Positions 1 through 11,950 of a stretch of 64,000 bases of DNA are shown piece by piece. This stretch comes from Glandiceps talaboti (lineage: Eukaryota > Hemichordata > Enteropneusta > Spengelidae), in the NCBI RefSeq assembly GCF_964340395.1, contig NC_135550.1:23634176-23698175 (forward strand), written 5' to 3'. The notes under the pieces were generated by a model, which saw only the letters and a list, made by a program, of their open reading frames with translations, did no database searches and was not told the origin of the DNA. The translations under genes and the position numbers were made by a program. Each line of letters begins with the position of its first letter. Position 1 is the first letter of the stretch.

Positions 1-2340
1 GTAATCCCTCTTTCATGATGTGCCCTCAATAAATACATTTAAGATATATATATATATTTGTATGTTTGGGGATATGATATGAAGATCTCATGCTTATAGA
101 CACACCACTAGAATATTAAACGTCATAGTAAAACCAGAATCGGATTAGTAGTGTTTTCGGTATTTGGTGTTGAAAAGACAATATGGATTACATCTAGACA
201 GAACTTACATACATATCCATGAATTTGATGCCAACAGTTTGAGGGGGAAAAAAAGAGGTTCATTTCCTTCAACATAAATCATAAATAAATGACTGTGACA
301 CACAATTTTACCATGTATGAGTCTGATTTCTGTCTCTGAAAAACTTCAAAAACAGTGACACTAAAGTTGGCCAGTGATAATGCTTACCAGTAAATGCAGC
401 TGGTAGGAGTTGCAGTTTGACATTTAAGCTACGTTGATTGTATTTTGAGATGGAGATGATTTTTTCAGGCAAATTTTAATTGATTTTATCATACTAGTAA
501 AACATTTGTAAATTGTGTATTCTGATGCCCGAAAAAAATACATTATACAACATATTACATACTTTTGCTTTTTCACATATTTTCCCATGAGACTCACCTA
601 CCAAGATCTTCATTTGATATTGACAGCCACAGGAATGACAGTTTCAAACTGCTAATTTTATCTATACACTTGATTATAAAATGGTTGTGATGGCTACAGG
701 CATGCATATTTCCATGGTTGCGATTACTTCACCAGCTCTGTCACTGCTACAAGCATACATATTTCCATTCTTTTAGCTCTTGATAACTCCATATACAATG
801 TGTATCAGCATGTGTTTATCAGAAAAACAACATCTAAGTTCTTTTCACAACATGCATCAGCTTATCATAAATTATATTTCCCTACCCAAACAACCTAAGG
901 GGATAATAATAATATATCCTGTGCTGATGTTTTCTAGTGAAGCTTGCTGCTGTCTTTAATGTAAACCTGGTGTGCAGTGATGACCTATATGTAATAGTGA
1001 CAGCTGGGATTGCATATCTCTCCACACCACATATCATTTTAGATTATTTTGAGGGGGTTGATAATTTAGTAGCAATTGACACTTTAACAGTATCATGTCC
1101 TCACATCTTGAAAACTTAGTTGTCAATTTCTTTCCGTAATTTTCATGTTGGCACGGTAAAAGTTAAACAGGAACTAATGAAAAAGTCAGGCATTGCAAAT
1201 GAAATGAATACTAGTACTATAACAGTAACATGAGTATGGGGAGGGAACAAATTCGTATTTAACACATTTTACATTTCGATTGTACTGACATGTTCACATA
1301 ATAAATATACTATCAAGTGCCTTGGATGAAAACTGTTGACAGTACCAAAGAGTCTGCAAAAGTCAATCCCTTCAGATAAAACATTTTGTATACTACATAC
1401 ACTCTGTGTTTTTGTTGTAAATTAGTAGGCTAAATCTGCCCGAGTTCCACAATCTTTTAAGTGGGTTTCCCCAAACAAAAGTATGGCACACTGTGTGTAG
1501 TAAGCCTAGAATCCGGTCATGCAGGAATTTTTTGCTCTTGACTTTCCCCTATCTCCAGCATTTCTCTATTGACCTTTTAAAATTTGCTTTAATGAAGCTT
1601 CGGCCAGGAAACAGGTGCAAATTGTTAATGTTTTTTTTCATTCTTCCTGCAGTTAGATGATGTAAATGCCGTCACCATAGGATTAAAACCATCTCAGAAG
1701 GTTGAGCTGTACAAATCGTCCACATGATATTCAACGTCGCTACATCATAATCTAATTTTTGGTCTTGAACATAACCATTATTTTGAAATACCAGGCATAC
1801 GGTATCCTACTAGTAGACTTGAAGGAATAACTCTACTATACTATTTCTGCTAACCTCAACTGACACTTTGATTTTTCCCTTGTCCTTCCAAGTCTACTAT
1901 GATTCTTTAAATCTGCTGGTATTAAGCCCTGCCCCCACCACACACATAATGTCTGCAAAACATTGGCATATATTTATAAGTTTGAGTAGAATCTGACATA
2001 CACGTGGGCTGACTGGTCACATTTCCATATACTTCCCTGTAAAAACTCTCATGGTGACTTCTAATCATGGATTCATCATGTGACCCTATTGCACAATTTG
2101 AATAGGTCTAATTAATATGTATTTGACCAATCATGTCCTATGGTGGAATATGCCATTCAAGACCAGCGAAACTGAAGAATCCCAGTAGACTTTGGAAGGA
2201 CGAGTGAAATTTAACATATCAAAATGTCTGTTAGCAGAATTAAGTTGGATAGCACAAAAAGTGTAGAAGCTTTAGTCTTTATTTTAATGACACTCTTCTT
2301 ACTTACTTTGTAGTAAATCTAATCAAACCAAGCTGACACC
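1..2340. other. Gene-free AT-rich DNA
   Basis: I see no coding region, RNA gene or clear repeat here. The only open frame of any length (937-1119, plus, 60 codons) has no recognisable motif and no biased composition, so I treat it as chance. A short TA run lies near 43-57. Confidence 0.6.
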
Positions 2341-2409
2341 AGGTGGGTTTGAACTCAGGCTGCAGTGGTAATAGGCATACGAGCTAACTGCTCAACCACT
2401 GACAACCCA
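2341..2409 (-). repeat. tRNA-derived SINE head (fragment)
   Basis: Read on the minus strand, this stretch has a box A-like segment (RC of 2389-2404, GTCAGTGGTTGAGCAG) and, about 30 nt later, a box B-like segment (RC of 2348-2358, CTGAGTTCAAA). The spacing and order match a Pol III internal promoter. An intact cloverleaf is not evident, so this looks like the head of a tRNA-derived SINE and not a tRNA gene. The body and tail are not identifiable. Confidence 0.45.
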
Positions 2410-2870
2410 TTGTCCTACAAGTCTACAGGTATGTGGGCTAAGCATAAGGGAAATGCAAATGCCAAAAATCTCTGCATAATTGGATTCTAGGCTACACTGT
2501 GTAGGAAGCTATGCCCCTTTTACCTAATTTTCCATTTTTCTTCACAGGGCAGGGTTCCTAAAACCTTAAAGGGTATATGCCACGCCAGGAAATAAAAGGT
2601 ATTTTCATAAACTATGGGTTCTGGAGCATCATTTCATGATCTCACATCACATAATTGTTGCTCAGTTGCCAAGAAACACCACATTAAAACTCTTTTTTTT
2701 TCACCTCTACCCTTCTTTTATATAGTATTTCCTTCAGATAAATAGTCATGAATAATCAGTGTGCATCTAATGAATAAATCTGCTAAGACCCATCATGCAA
2801 TGGTGTTCAACTGAAAGAACAATAGAAGTGAAAAAGACATTTTACATCTACAACCACAGAACCAAGCATT

Positions 2871-2965
2871 TAATAATAATAATAATAATAATTTATTTAT
2901 AAAGCGTCAATATCCACAAAAAATGTGATCAAAGACGCTGAAAGCAAATCATACAATACAAATAT
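2871..2965 (-). repeat. 3' UTR and TAA-repeat tail of the CR1-like LINE
   Basis: This lies directly downstream of the degenerate LINE reading frame on the minus strand. Read on that strand it ends in a segment close to GCGCTTTATAAATAAAT followed by (ATT)n (plus-strand TAA repeat at 2871-2893). A short microsatellite directly after a GCGCT-TATAAAT motif is a common 3' end of CR1/L2-type LINEs, where the tail is the site of reverse-transcription priming. Confidence 0.6.
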
Positions 2966-3625
2966 CAGTTAAAAGCAGTTTTAAAAAGTAAAGTTTTAAC
3001 ATTGGATTCAAAAACAGATAAGTTACGTGACTGGCAGATGTTGAGTGGGAGATTATTCCAGAGAGTGGGAGCAGCAACACTAAAAGCACGATCACCATAT
3101 GTCTTAGTACGTGATCAAATGGGGCAGAGTTTGAACTGATCAGCTGACCTTAAATTACGACGTGGAACATACAGTTTGATCATGTCAGAAAGATAAACTG
3201 GTCCAAGCCTATGAATGGATTTAAAAATAAGAACTAAAATCTTAAAAACAATACGTTCTGAAACAGGTAACCAATGCACAAGTACACACACAGCGATTAG
3301 AGAGGTAGGACTGAAACCACATGAGGACACTATCTGAAAGACCAAAACGGTCTCTTAAGCGATTCAGTAAAATAGTATGGTTCACAGTGTCAAATGCTGC
3401 GGAAAGATCAAGCAATACCAAGAAGACGTCCCTTTTCTCATCAAGAGAGAGCAAGATATCATTTGTTACTTTAAGGAGAGCAGTCTCTGTACTATGTCCT
3501 GGTTTGTACACAGATTTGAATGGCTCGTCCAGTGAATGGTTAACAATGTGGGAAGTCAGCCTCCTGGCAACAATACGTTCTAAAATCTTCGACAAAAACG
3601 GACAATTTACAAGTGGACCTTGTTA
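2966..3625 (-). pseudogene. CR1-like non-LTR retrotransposon, reverse transcriptase relic with internal deletion
   Basis: Read on the minus strand, the 5' part (about 3625-3290) resembles the start of a LINE reverse transcriptase: FLSKILERIVARRL, then GHSTETALLKV, then LVLLDLSAAFDTVNH, which is RT motif A with its catalytic Asp. The frame then jumps to the typical C-terminal tail of CR1/L2-type ORF2: HWLPVSERIVFKIL, GPVYLSDMI, and after an in-frame TGA, TKTYGDRAFSVAAPTLWN, ending at a stop at 2966-2968. The middle of the RT, including the expected FADD/YADD box, is missing, and the two halves lie in different frames across a junction near 3285-3295. It is therefore an internally deleted, dead copy. 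Intact elements reverse-transcribe their own RNA at a nicked target. The family is clear; assignment to CR1 rather than a sister clade is inference. Confidence 0.85.
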
Positions 3626-4310
3626 CAAACAGGAAAAGTATCAAAATAAATTAATAAGATTAATTACAGTACACACCAGGAGTACACACAATATGTTGAA
3701 ACTATTAAAGGTTTGTTAAGAACACTTTTATGGCTTCTTTATCAGTAAATGCATTGATAAGGGTAAATTGAAATTAATTTGTGAATAATGTGAGCTATTT
3801 ATGTCAAGAGATCATAAATCTTGGTCAAACCAAGGTACAAGAACTTATAACAATGCCAAGTGTTGTTGATCCAATTTATCTATTTACATTCTCTGTTTGA
3901 ACATGGTCTTCTAAGCTTTGTAAATGCACTTGCCTGTCACTGGTTTAACTTGTACATATGGTGTAAATAATTCTGTAAAAGTCATTTTAATACACAAGGC
4001 ATTTCCTATTATTGAAATTTCTGTGTGGTTATTTATATTTTTCGAACACAGCAGAACCATTGAGGTAGACATCTGTTGCCATGTCACAGACACGTGTTGT
4101 CATGATGTAGAACGACCAGAGTATATATTCCATATTTTTTTCGTACAATATATTCATGCCAAGAGTGTGTTTGTTTAATCTAGATCCTATACCTGTTGAC
4201 ACATTCTCTATGATCAATATCCTCTCCACCTAATGACTTCATAAAGTGCATAGGAAACTATGTGTTTGTAGACGTTGTGATTGGAAACACTAGTCTTTAG
4301 CATTATAACA
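3626..4310. other. No gene seen
   Basis: AT-rich DNA without recognisable coding or structural signal. The open frames at 3911-4229 on both strands overlap each other and have no family resemblance. Confidence 0.5.
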
Positions 4311-4450
4311 ATAATAATGTTATGGGTTTTATATAGCGCTTTCCCACCCTGTGCTCAAAGTGCTTTTTTTATTATCCCTGGCACAGATCTACAGTGGCAC
4401 AATGGCCCTTTACACTTCCTCAACTCCCTAGGGAGCATACAATCACACAA
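4311..4450 (+). repeat. Dispersed repeat with TATAGCGCTTT motif
   Basis: The block has the pattern TTTATATAGCGCTTTCC, then GTGCTCAAAGTGCTTTTTT, then a CCCTGG-GTGGCACAATGG segment. Paired GCGCTTT / AAAGYGCTTT motifs of this kind are typical of short interspersed repeats in marine invertebrates. I cannot name the family. The flanking ACAATAATAATG may be its tail. Confidence 0.4.
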
Positions 4451-4648
4451 ATTATAAACACAACAGATCCAATTGCTTGTGTCAATTCATGAAAGGTCCT
4501 AGTACAAAATATTTGCATTAAGCACATTATCAAGACATCATCACCGTGTACAACCATGAAAAGAAGTCCTTGTACATATTTTGTACTATGACCATTCAGG
4601 AAATGATTCTTAATAGCTCACAATGACATGTAAAGTGACGCTGAAAGT

Positions 4649-5128
4649 GACATCAATATATCGGCATACAGCCAACTATCTAGGAGTAAAACAGTTATAA
4701 ATGTTGGATGATAGGTATATTATACAATAATTTGAACAGTCATCGACATCAATATATCGGCATACAGCCAACTATCGAGGAGTAAAACAGTTATAAATGT
4801 TGGATGATAGGTATATTATACAAAACGTAGAACAGTCATTGACATCAATATATCGGCATACAGCCAATTATCTAGGAGTAAAACAGTTATAAATGTTGGA
4901 TGATAGGTATATTATACAATAATTTGAACAGTCATCGACATCAATATATCGGCATACAGCCAACTATCTAGGAGTAAAACAGTTATAAATGTTGGATGAT
5001 AGGTATATTATACAATACTTTGAACAGTCATTGACATCAATATATCGGCATACAGCCAACTATCTAGGAGTAAAACAGTTATAAATGTTGGATGATAGGT
5101 ATATTATACAAAACTTTGAACAGTCACT
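4649..5128. repeat. 96-bp tandem repeat, five copies
   Basis: The motif GACATCAATATATCGGCA recurs at 4649, 4745, 4841, 4937 and 5033, exactly 96 bp apart. Copies differ by a few substitutions (CTATCTAGG versus CTATCGAGG; AATAATTTGAAC versus AAAACGTAGAAC), so this is a young array with no length change between units. No open frame runs through it. Confidence 0.95.
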
Positions 5129-6005
5129 GCATCTTTTCGGTGCAAAACCAGTTCAAATAAAACCGGCAAAATTTGTACTTCAATGTTAGTCTTTCAAGAG
5201 ATTTTTCATGAAAAACACATAAGTAGCACTCTATTATAAAACCTTGGGTAAAGTTGTCCTAAAAGCGGGCAATACAATAAGATGCAAATTGACTCAATAA
5301 CCATACAATTATTTAGTTATTGTAATACCAGCATATAAATACAGCTACACAGTCAGAAATAGTAATTTTGATGCATATTTTGAGTTTTCTAATTACATTT
5401 TCATACATGACACAGTTATGAAACTCAGGTCAGAATAACTTGGACAAGTTATTGCATATCCATGGCAACAACATGTACACACAAGAAGCTTGTTGATGAC
5501 TCACTTTAAAGCTATGTCAATAGCGTTATTTTCACAAGAAAGTTACACCAAATATACTCATATAGATGATTAATCATAGCATACAGCTGACAGGCATTCC
5601 ACCATAAGTATGTGTACACAGAAATTTACGAGTATCTGTCTGGCAAATTGTGCCACGAAACCTGAAAAAATAGATACACAGATACTAAATGTTGAAAGTG
5701 ATCTTGCCATTTATTCCTAGCCAAAAGTACTCCATGTACACCATACCGTATAATTTAACTCCTATGTGTGACTGTAAACCAGCTTACAGTATATTTTGTG
5801 TCATTAAGTGCTATAAAATGAGAAAATGTATCAATTTATTCAACACACTCTTTCCTAATTGGATGTCTTCAACACTTTAACACCTTTAAGTTTAACACAT
5901 GAACAACATCATCACTCAGTCACCTGTCGTGTTTACAATCTATTTGAATAAAGAAGTCCCTGGAAACACTGTTACCAAATCTGATGTGGTACATGGAGAA
6001 TATGG
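5129..6005. other. No gene seen
   Basis: Unique AT-rich DNA. A 63-codon frame at 5689-5880 has no recognisable motif. Confidence 0.5.
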
Positions 6006-6160
6006 CTGATTTCATTATTTAACTCTATTTCCTTCATTTTAAGTGTTGCTTATTTTTGATTTTGTTGTTTCGGGAGTAAGCGATCACTCCCGGAACAACA
6101 AAATTGAAAACAAACAACAACAAATGAAGGAAAGAGAGGTATTAAATAAAGAAATCAAGC
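6006..6160. mobile_element. Foldback / MITE-like palindrome, copy 1
   Basis: Two ~72-bp arms face each other around 6077-6083. The left arm (from GCTGATTTCATTATTTA) and right arm (to AAAGAAATCAAGC) are imperfect reverse complements. The centre is nearly perfect: GTTGTTTCGGGAGT against ACTCCCGGAACAAC. There is no coding capacity. A related, more decayed copy lies at 9031-9196 and shares GATCACTCCC and ATGAAGGA. Confidence 0.7.
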
Positions 6161-7494
6161 TGTATTCACTACATTTACTCAGATTGTGTATTACCTATAC
6201 TGCATTGCCACTGGCATAGTCTTGTGCATGCTATCCTTCATTGAATGTTAAAAGATCTCTCTTTACGATACCATGCTGGCATTCAGACTAGCACTGGCGA
6301 AAATTTGCAATGGATACAGTGCCTAGCATGTATGAGTGGTTGAAACTTGTAGTTATGTCTTTGATTAAAAAAGGCTTTTGATAACTAAACTACTGTGCTA
6401 TTCTCATAGAAATAGGTTGTCTTTAGTACTAGTCAACTGAGCATTAGTACTTTTCAAAGTGAAATTAGGCCAAGAAAATTTTAATCACTGATGGCTTGGA
6501 TATAGTAAACATAGTGACTTTTACATTATCATATACCTATGCCTGTACCGGTACAGTTGTTCTTGATGACATTTAATGTGAAATATCACTTCTGATATGG
6601 GACTTCATATAAACATCATGATATGCACACTAAACATCATCAGAAAACACGTTTCTGATTGGACAAGACATAGCAATTCTGAACATACACAAACACATAA
6701 ACAAACAAAATGGTGGTCAATTCCGATGTTGATATAATCATGTATGCCCACAAAATTAGGATATCTTTCAAAACAGGAAAATTTTGGCAAAAATATCCAT
6801 ACCCAAATGATACTTTTATGATCATACATTAAATGTACAAATTTCTAACAACACTTTACAGGTACATTCATTTCACAACAGTATCACTGATGTAACTGTA
6901 TATAGGCCACCTATTATGTGTATATATGCTACACTGTACCACCCAATGTTCTACAGAAGTTATGTTCGCGATCAACCATCTAGTTTTATTAACATATTAA
7001 AGCATTTTCAAAACTTTTACCGAACCTACACTACTACCAAACTTGTATTTCAAAATAATTATGAAAATTTACACACAAATCTGATAGAAACAGAGTGACT
7101 CAATTGTATTTCTGGGCAGTCAAGTAAAATTTAAGTGAAATGTGAAATTATGACTTTCCAGAACCAAAAGTTTATGACAATACCTCTAATTCTTGGAGTG
7201 TTATTCCTCGATCCATACAGGGTTCACAGTAAGTCATGTCAGTATAAATCAACGTGGCAATAGAGAATGGGGTATCAGAACCTCACCAATGTAACAGTCA
7301 TACTATTTTTAAATTGTACTTTAAAATGTTGCCCCAGCATCAAAACTGTTTCTAGGATCAGACTATGAACAAGAACCATGAATCTCAGTGTCCAACAATT
7401 GAATTGTTGAAACAAAGAATTTTAAATAAATTTCTGAAAAAAAGTAGCCGGCAAGTAATTGTGGAGTAGTCAGTTGTTTTTGTCAGCTACCAGC
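6161..7494. other. No gene seen
   Basis: Unique AT-rich DNA. Short frames at 6605-6829 and 6916-7098 show no family signature. Confidence 0.5.
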
Positions 7495-8222
7495 CCTCAT
7501 CTATGGTCTGTGCCAACTGTGAGCCCTGTCATGGTCTGTGTGCCAATTGTGAGCACTTCCTAGCTTCAAGTGCTGTATGCCAATTGTGAGGCCCTCATGG
7601 TGCCAATTGTGAGCCCCTCACTGCAAGGGCTGTCTGTCAATTGTGAGCCTCCATCTTTGTCTGTGTTCCAATTCAATGTGAGCCCATATTTAGGTCTGTG
7701 TGCAAGTTGTGAGCATCCATCTAGGTCTCTGTGCAAATTGTGAGCACCCATCTAGGTCTGTGTGCAAATTGTGAGTCCCTGTCTAGGTCTGTGTGCAAAT
7801 TGTGAGCACCCATTTAGGTCTGTGTGCCAATTGTGAGCCCCTGTCATACTGGTCTGTGTGCAAGTTGTGAGCATCCATTTAGGTCTGCCAATTGTGAGCC
7901 TCCATCTTGGTCTGTGTGCCAATTGTGAGCCCCATCTACATCTAGGTCTGTGTGACCACCCAACTCAGCCTGTATGCCAATTGTGGATGTCATCTCGGTC
8001 TGTGTACCAATTATGAGTCCCCATCTATATCTGCATGCCAATTGTGAGCCTATATGAATGTGTCTATGTGCTACGTATATGTCTACATGTGCATATTGTA
8101 TACCTGCACAATGTCATGTGTACATGTGTGTGTGCCAATTGTAAGCCTACATATACATGTACTCACATGTCTATATGTATGAAAGCATACAATTGTAAGC
8201 CCTGATGTTAGTCACCAACTGT
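7495..8222. repeat. ~30-bp minisatellite (GGTCTGTGTGCCAATTGTGAG)
   Basis: Degenerate units of about 30 bp built on GTCTGTGTGCCAATTGTGAG followed by a variable CCCATCTAG-type spacer. The array is tightest between about 7640 and 8050 and decays after 8060 into ATGTGTCTACATGT-like sequence. Because 30 bp is ten codons, the minus strand stays open in places (7566-7751, 7844-8041), giving a decapeptide theme (HTDxDGxSQL). I read that as a by-product of the period and not as a gene. Confidence 0.85.
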
Positions 8223-9030
8223 GATCAATAATACAACCCGGGGAACTCATTTTTCAGATGGAGTTCAGCCATCATTGCAAAGACACTTTTCAATGTCTTC
8301 AAGCAATACAACTATTAGCAATTGAATGCTAGATAAAGAACAGATGCAATGTGGTAATATTTGAAAAACGAATACCCCAAAACTGGCAAATAAGTGACTG
8401 AATCATTGTTGTTAGCGACCATCTGGTGTGTTGGAAAACTATGATAATACTACACATCCCTACTAATTATCAAAACTACCATTCAGTTTTTTTTCACTTT
8501 CCTCTTTATTCAAGCATATTCTGTAGGCCTTAATCGCTTTGGATTTTGAGGTGACATAATACTACTAATGATACGGACCAGATGATCATCAACATATTCT
8601 CTTGATCATCTTTCCAACAGCTGTGCACCAGTGTGCCCTCTCAGCCAATTTGACATGCCACTGACGCACACAATTTCTAGTGATGCACTTGGTATTCCCC
8701 TATCTCTTACTATGTGGTGACTAACAAGAAATGCCAGTTTTTATCATTTTGACCACGAACAACAAAATTTGGCTATCATTAGAGGGCACACTGCTATGCA
8801 CTGTGAGTTATTTATGGTAAAATAGGGGTAAAATTACTAACCTGAGGTACGACATTGTATTATAAATCTCATTAACTTGCAAATGACACTTAGTACCTGT
8901 TTGTCCTCACAGTGTCCTGTTTTACCTATTACAAACAAGCATTTCATAACTTGTGGTTTTAGAGAACATAGAATAGATGATATTTAACCAATCAGATTAA
9001 AATCTGCATGATTTATGAAAATAAAGGCTG
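8223..9030. other. No gene seen
   Basis: Unique AT-rich DNA without recognisable features. Confidence 0.5.
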
Positions 9031-9196
9031 CATTCCTCTATTTTCTTTGTATACATTGTCATTTGTTATCTCTATATCTTTCTATAAGTGATAGCCTCCT
9101 CCAACAACAAGAGGAAGAGAAGATCACTCCCAGAATGACAATATAAAAAATAAACGACAATATATGAAGGACATAAAGATAAATAAAGGAATAGAA
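9031..9196. mobile_element. Foldback / MITE-like palindrome, copy 2 (decayed)
   Basis: The right half (GATCACTCCCAGAATGACA ... ATATGAAGGACATAAAG ... ATAAAGGAATAG) matches the right arm of the 6006-6160 element. The left half, starting CATTCCTCTATTTTC, is its approximate reverse complement. Arms are more diverged than in copy 1, so it is probably an older insertion of the same family. Confidence 0.5.
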
Positions 9197-10084
9197 CCAT
9201 AATCCTACATCAGAGTTCAATCACATTGATTACTATAGATATCTTTTTCAAATTGTACCTACCAAATGTGGAGCTGCATGGAGAATCCAGTGGAGATGCA
9301 ACCTTGCCTTTGGAATCACACAATCTCTCACAACTTTCAACAGACTGGGTAAACAGAACAGATCTGAATATCTAGTGCAGGTTTAAACATACATTACAAG
9401 TAGTGACTAGCAGACACACACAATGGTAGACACACTACTTATATATGTGAGCATACATTTTTCACTCTTAGATATAGGATGTTCACAACCCAAATTTCAA
9501 TATCAGCTTTATGCTTCTGTAATAGTTCTTCAAATGACAAAGCAAGCTATAGATATGTTTAATTGTCACCATTTGTGAGAATGACCATGCTTGTACATAT
9601 TTACTCATTCTGAGATATTGCCTACTACACTTTGTCAATCAATACAACTTGCTGTGCACACTTTACTAAACACTATCTTTATTGTGGGATACATGTATGT
9701 GACAGCATTGTATGTACACTCTGGCGTATGTACATGATAGTAAGTCATTGGTGACCTACAACAAATATACAATGTGTTGAAACCACGAATAGTAGGAAAC
9801 TGGCATATCAATTAATGTCTGAAGTAAACCTATTCACAAAATGTGATATGATCGCATTTGCAAACTAGTACTGTTATATGTAAAGTGAATGCAGTTAGGT
9901 GTAAACCATTTAATTTCAGGGAGGAGGGAGTTGAAGGATTTTCAACAAAAAAAAAATTATCGCAGGCCAAAAGTATGAAAACAAAAATTTGCTGACCAAC
10001 TCAAAACACAAATAAAATTTGGTTTCCACCAAGTATAAACTAAAAAAAATGTACAGTTGTGCTGTGCTGCATTTTGAAGATTCT
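9197..10084. other. No gene seen
   Basis: AT-rich DNA. A poly-A run lies at 9948-9956. Confidence 0.5.
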
Positions 10085-10470
10085 TGTCAGAGGTTTTACT
10101 GACTGTTGGCAAATGCTGAAACAAAATGAAACACTACAATCAAATCAACTCACCTGACTTTAATAGGACCTTGAATCCTGTAATTTTTCATAATGATAAT
10201 ATTTTAAAATAATGTGGTATGCAACAAATGAATATACTTTGACAATTTTTCTAGATATTAGTTTTCTGAATTCAAATTTCAATTGTAATCAGGATTTCAA
10301 GGGTATTGTTATCACCTTGACATCATATAAAATAGCACTCTTTCAGTCCTTGAATTTCAAACATTTCCAGGGGCGGGAAGGGTGAACCCGCTACCACTCT
10401 GCTCCCCTGTATTTTGATTTTACCTCGTACTGTTACTACCTCGACATGTTCAAATAGCACCAGGTGTATT
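10085..10470 (+). repeat. Dispersed repeat family R2, copy 1
   Basis: Shared by eye with 56425-56995 and partly with 40015-40287. Landmarks in order are GGCAAATGCTGAAACAAA, a GTATGCAACAAAT segment, TTAGTTTTCTGAATTCAAAT, AAAATAGCACTCTTTCAGTC, CTTGAATTTCAAA, and CTGCTCCCCTGTATTTTGAT followed by TACCTCG. It is non-coding and of unknown class. Confidence 0.7.
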
Positions 10471-10640
10471 AGGTCTTGGTCAGGTATTATGTGTTTTCCA
10501 AATGGTCTGTGTTATTAGTTTCTTCCCATCATATGTATAGCCATTACAAATAGGAAGAACAGCTTTTACTGTCTTTTTATTAGTTGATGTCAGTGTCCAC
10601 GTCCACTATCTCTGGCAAGACTTCACAATTTTCGTGATTT

Positions 10641-11578
10641 TATTTCTTCCGTAAGGAAGAAATAAAATAAAGAGATATAAATATATAAAGAGATATATTT
10701 ATGGGTGGAAGTCTGTGTGTCTGTGTCATCGTTTTCTCCATAACGGCTTGCTCAATTCAAACAAAATTTTGAAGAAGTATTCCGTAGGGTAATGGCAAGA
10801 CTTGATTAGATTTTGGTAAAAATCTCATGAATATTAATGAGTAATTTACGAAATTAATGATTTTCGGTAATTAGGCTATATCTCAAGAATGCACGCTTCA
10901 AATTCATTATAACTTGGTACACACATTTGTGATACCAAAGCACACCTGTCCTGAAAATATTACTAATGTAGCTTTTAGTTTTAATAAGTTATTGGCATAT
11001 TTTCGATTGGCCACAAAAAAGTAAAAAATAGTTTCTCGTCAGGAAATGTTGTCTAAAGTGGTGCGACTTTATCACCATTTTCTAACGAAATTTATTGCAT
11101 GTGTTCTGTAGGGTAGTGACAAGAACTGATTAGGTTTCAGTAAACATCCCAAGAATATTAACGAGAAATTTACATAATTAATGGTTTTCGGTAATTAGGC
11201 TATATCTCAAGAATGCACACTTCAAATTCAATATAATTTTATACATGCATTTGTCCTGAAAATATTATTGATGTAGCTTTTAGTTTTAATAAATTATTGG
11301 CATATTTTTGTAGGCCACTAAAAAGGAAAAAATAGTTTCTCGTCAGGAAATGTTGTCTAAAGTGGTACGACGATGCGATTATTTTTTTTTTACATTCTCA
11401 ACAAATGTCACAGTACATGTTGTGGTTGGCCAGGAGATCACTAACAGCAATGAGCAAATAGCAATCAACGAGAAAAAATAACTTATTACATATGTTCTGT
11501 TGTATTCCAACAATTGTCTGTAGGATCGACAATCTCAAAACTTTGCCCTTACGGAAGACATTTAGTTTACATCTGGTT
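10641..11578 (+). mobile_element. Microsatellite-bearing element with duplicated core (pearl/HINE-like), copy A
   Basis: It opens with the palindrome CTTCCGTAAGGAAG and closes with CTTACGGAAGACATTTAG, so its ends are related inverted motifs. After the left end come a short GTCTGTGTGTCTGTG segment and TCATCGTTTTCTCCATAACG. Two direct copies of a ~324-bp core follow (10784 and 11108), each containing TTTTCGGTAATTAGGCTATA, CAAGAATGCAC and GTCAGGAAATGTTGTCTAAA. There is no coding capacity. The same architecture recurs at 12652, 24187 (inverted), 37672, 43209 and 60509. By comparison with known families I infer a nonautonomous Helentron-type element. Confidence 0.6.
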
Positions 11579-11950
11579 ATTTTTTGCTCGACCCTGTAAA
11601 AAAAAAAAAATTAGGGTCGGCAGTGAAAAACTAGGTGGGGCTGGGTACCCAGAACCAAACAACTTTTTTTCTAGGCCTTAGGAGGTGCATGGAAACATTT
11701 AATGAAATTGCTCTGCTGATTCCAGCCACTAATCTTTATAAATTACTCTGCCAATGGTATAGATGATATTTAAATACAGTTCCTTATGACCTTTCGTTAT
11801 AAATCTCCATGGTTCTCTATTACCATTCACATCTAATATTCAATAATGCAACTAAAAAATGACTCGGAGACAAGCTTCATTTTGGCACACAGTAATCATA
11901 ATATAAAATATACAGCAACCAGTTACTGGAATTTCATAAACTATACATAA

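Noticed and set aside
2341-2409. Possible intact tRNA gene
   Set aside because: Box A and B are present but the acceptor and anticodon arms do not pair convincingly; listed as a SINE head.
3321-3719. 132-codon plus-strand frame
   Set aside because: Shadow of the minus-strand LINE reverse transcriptase relic.
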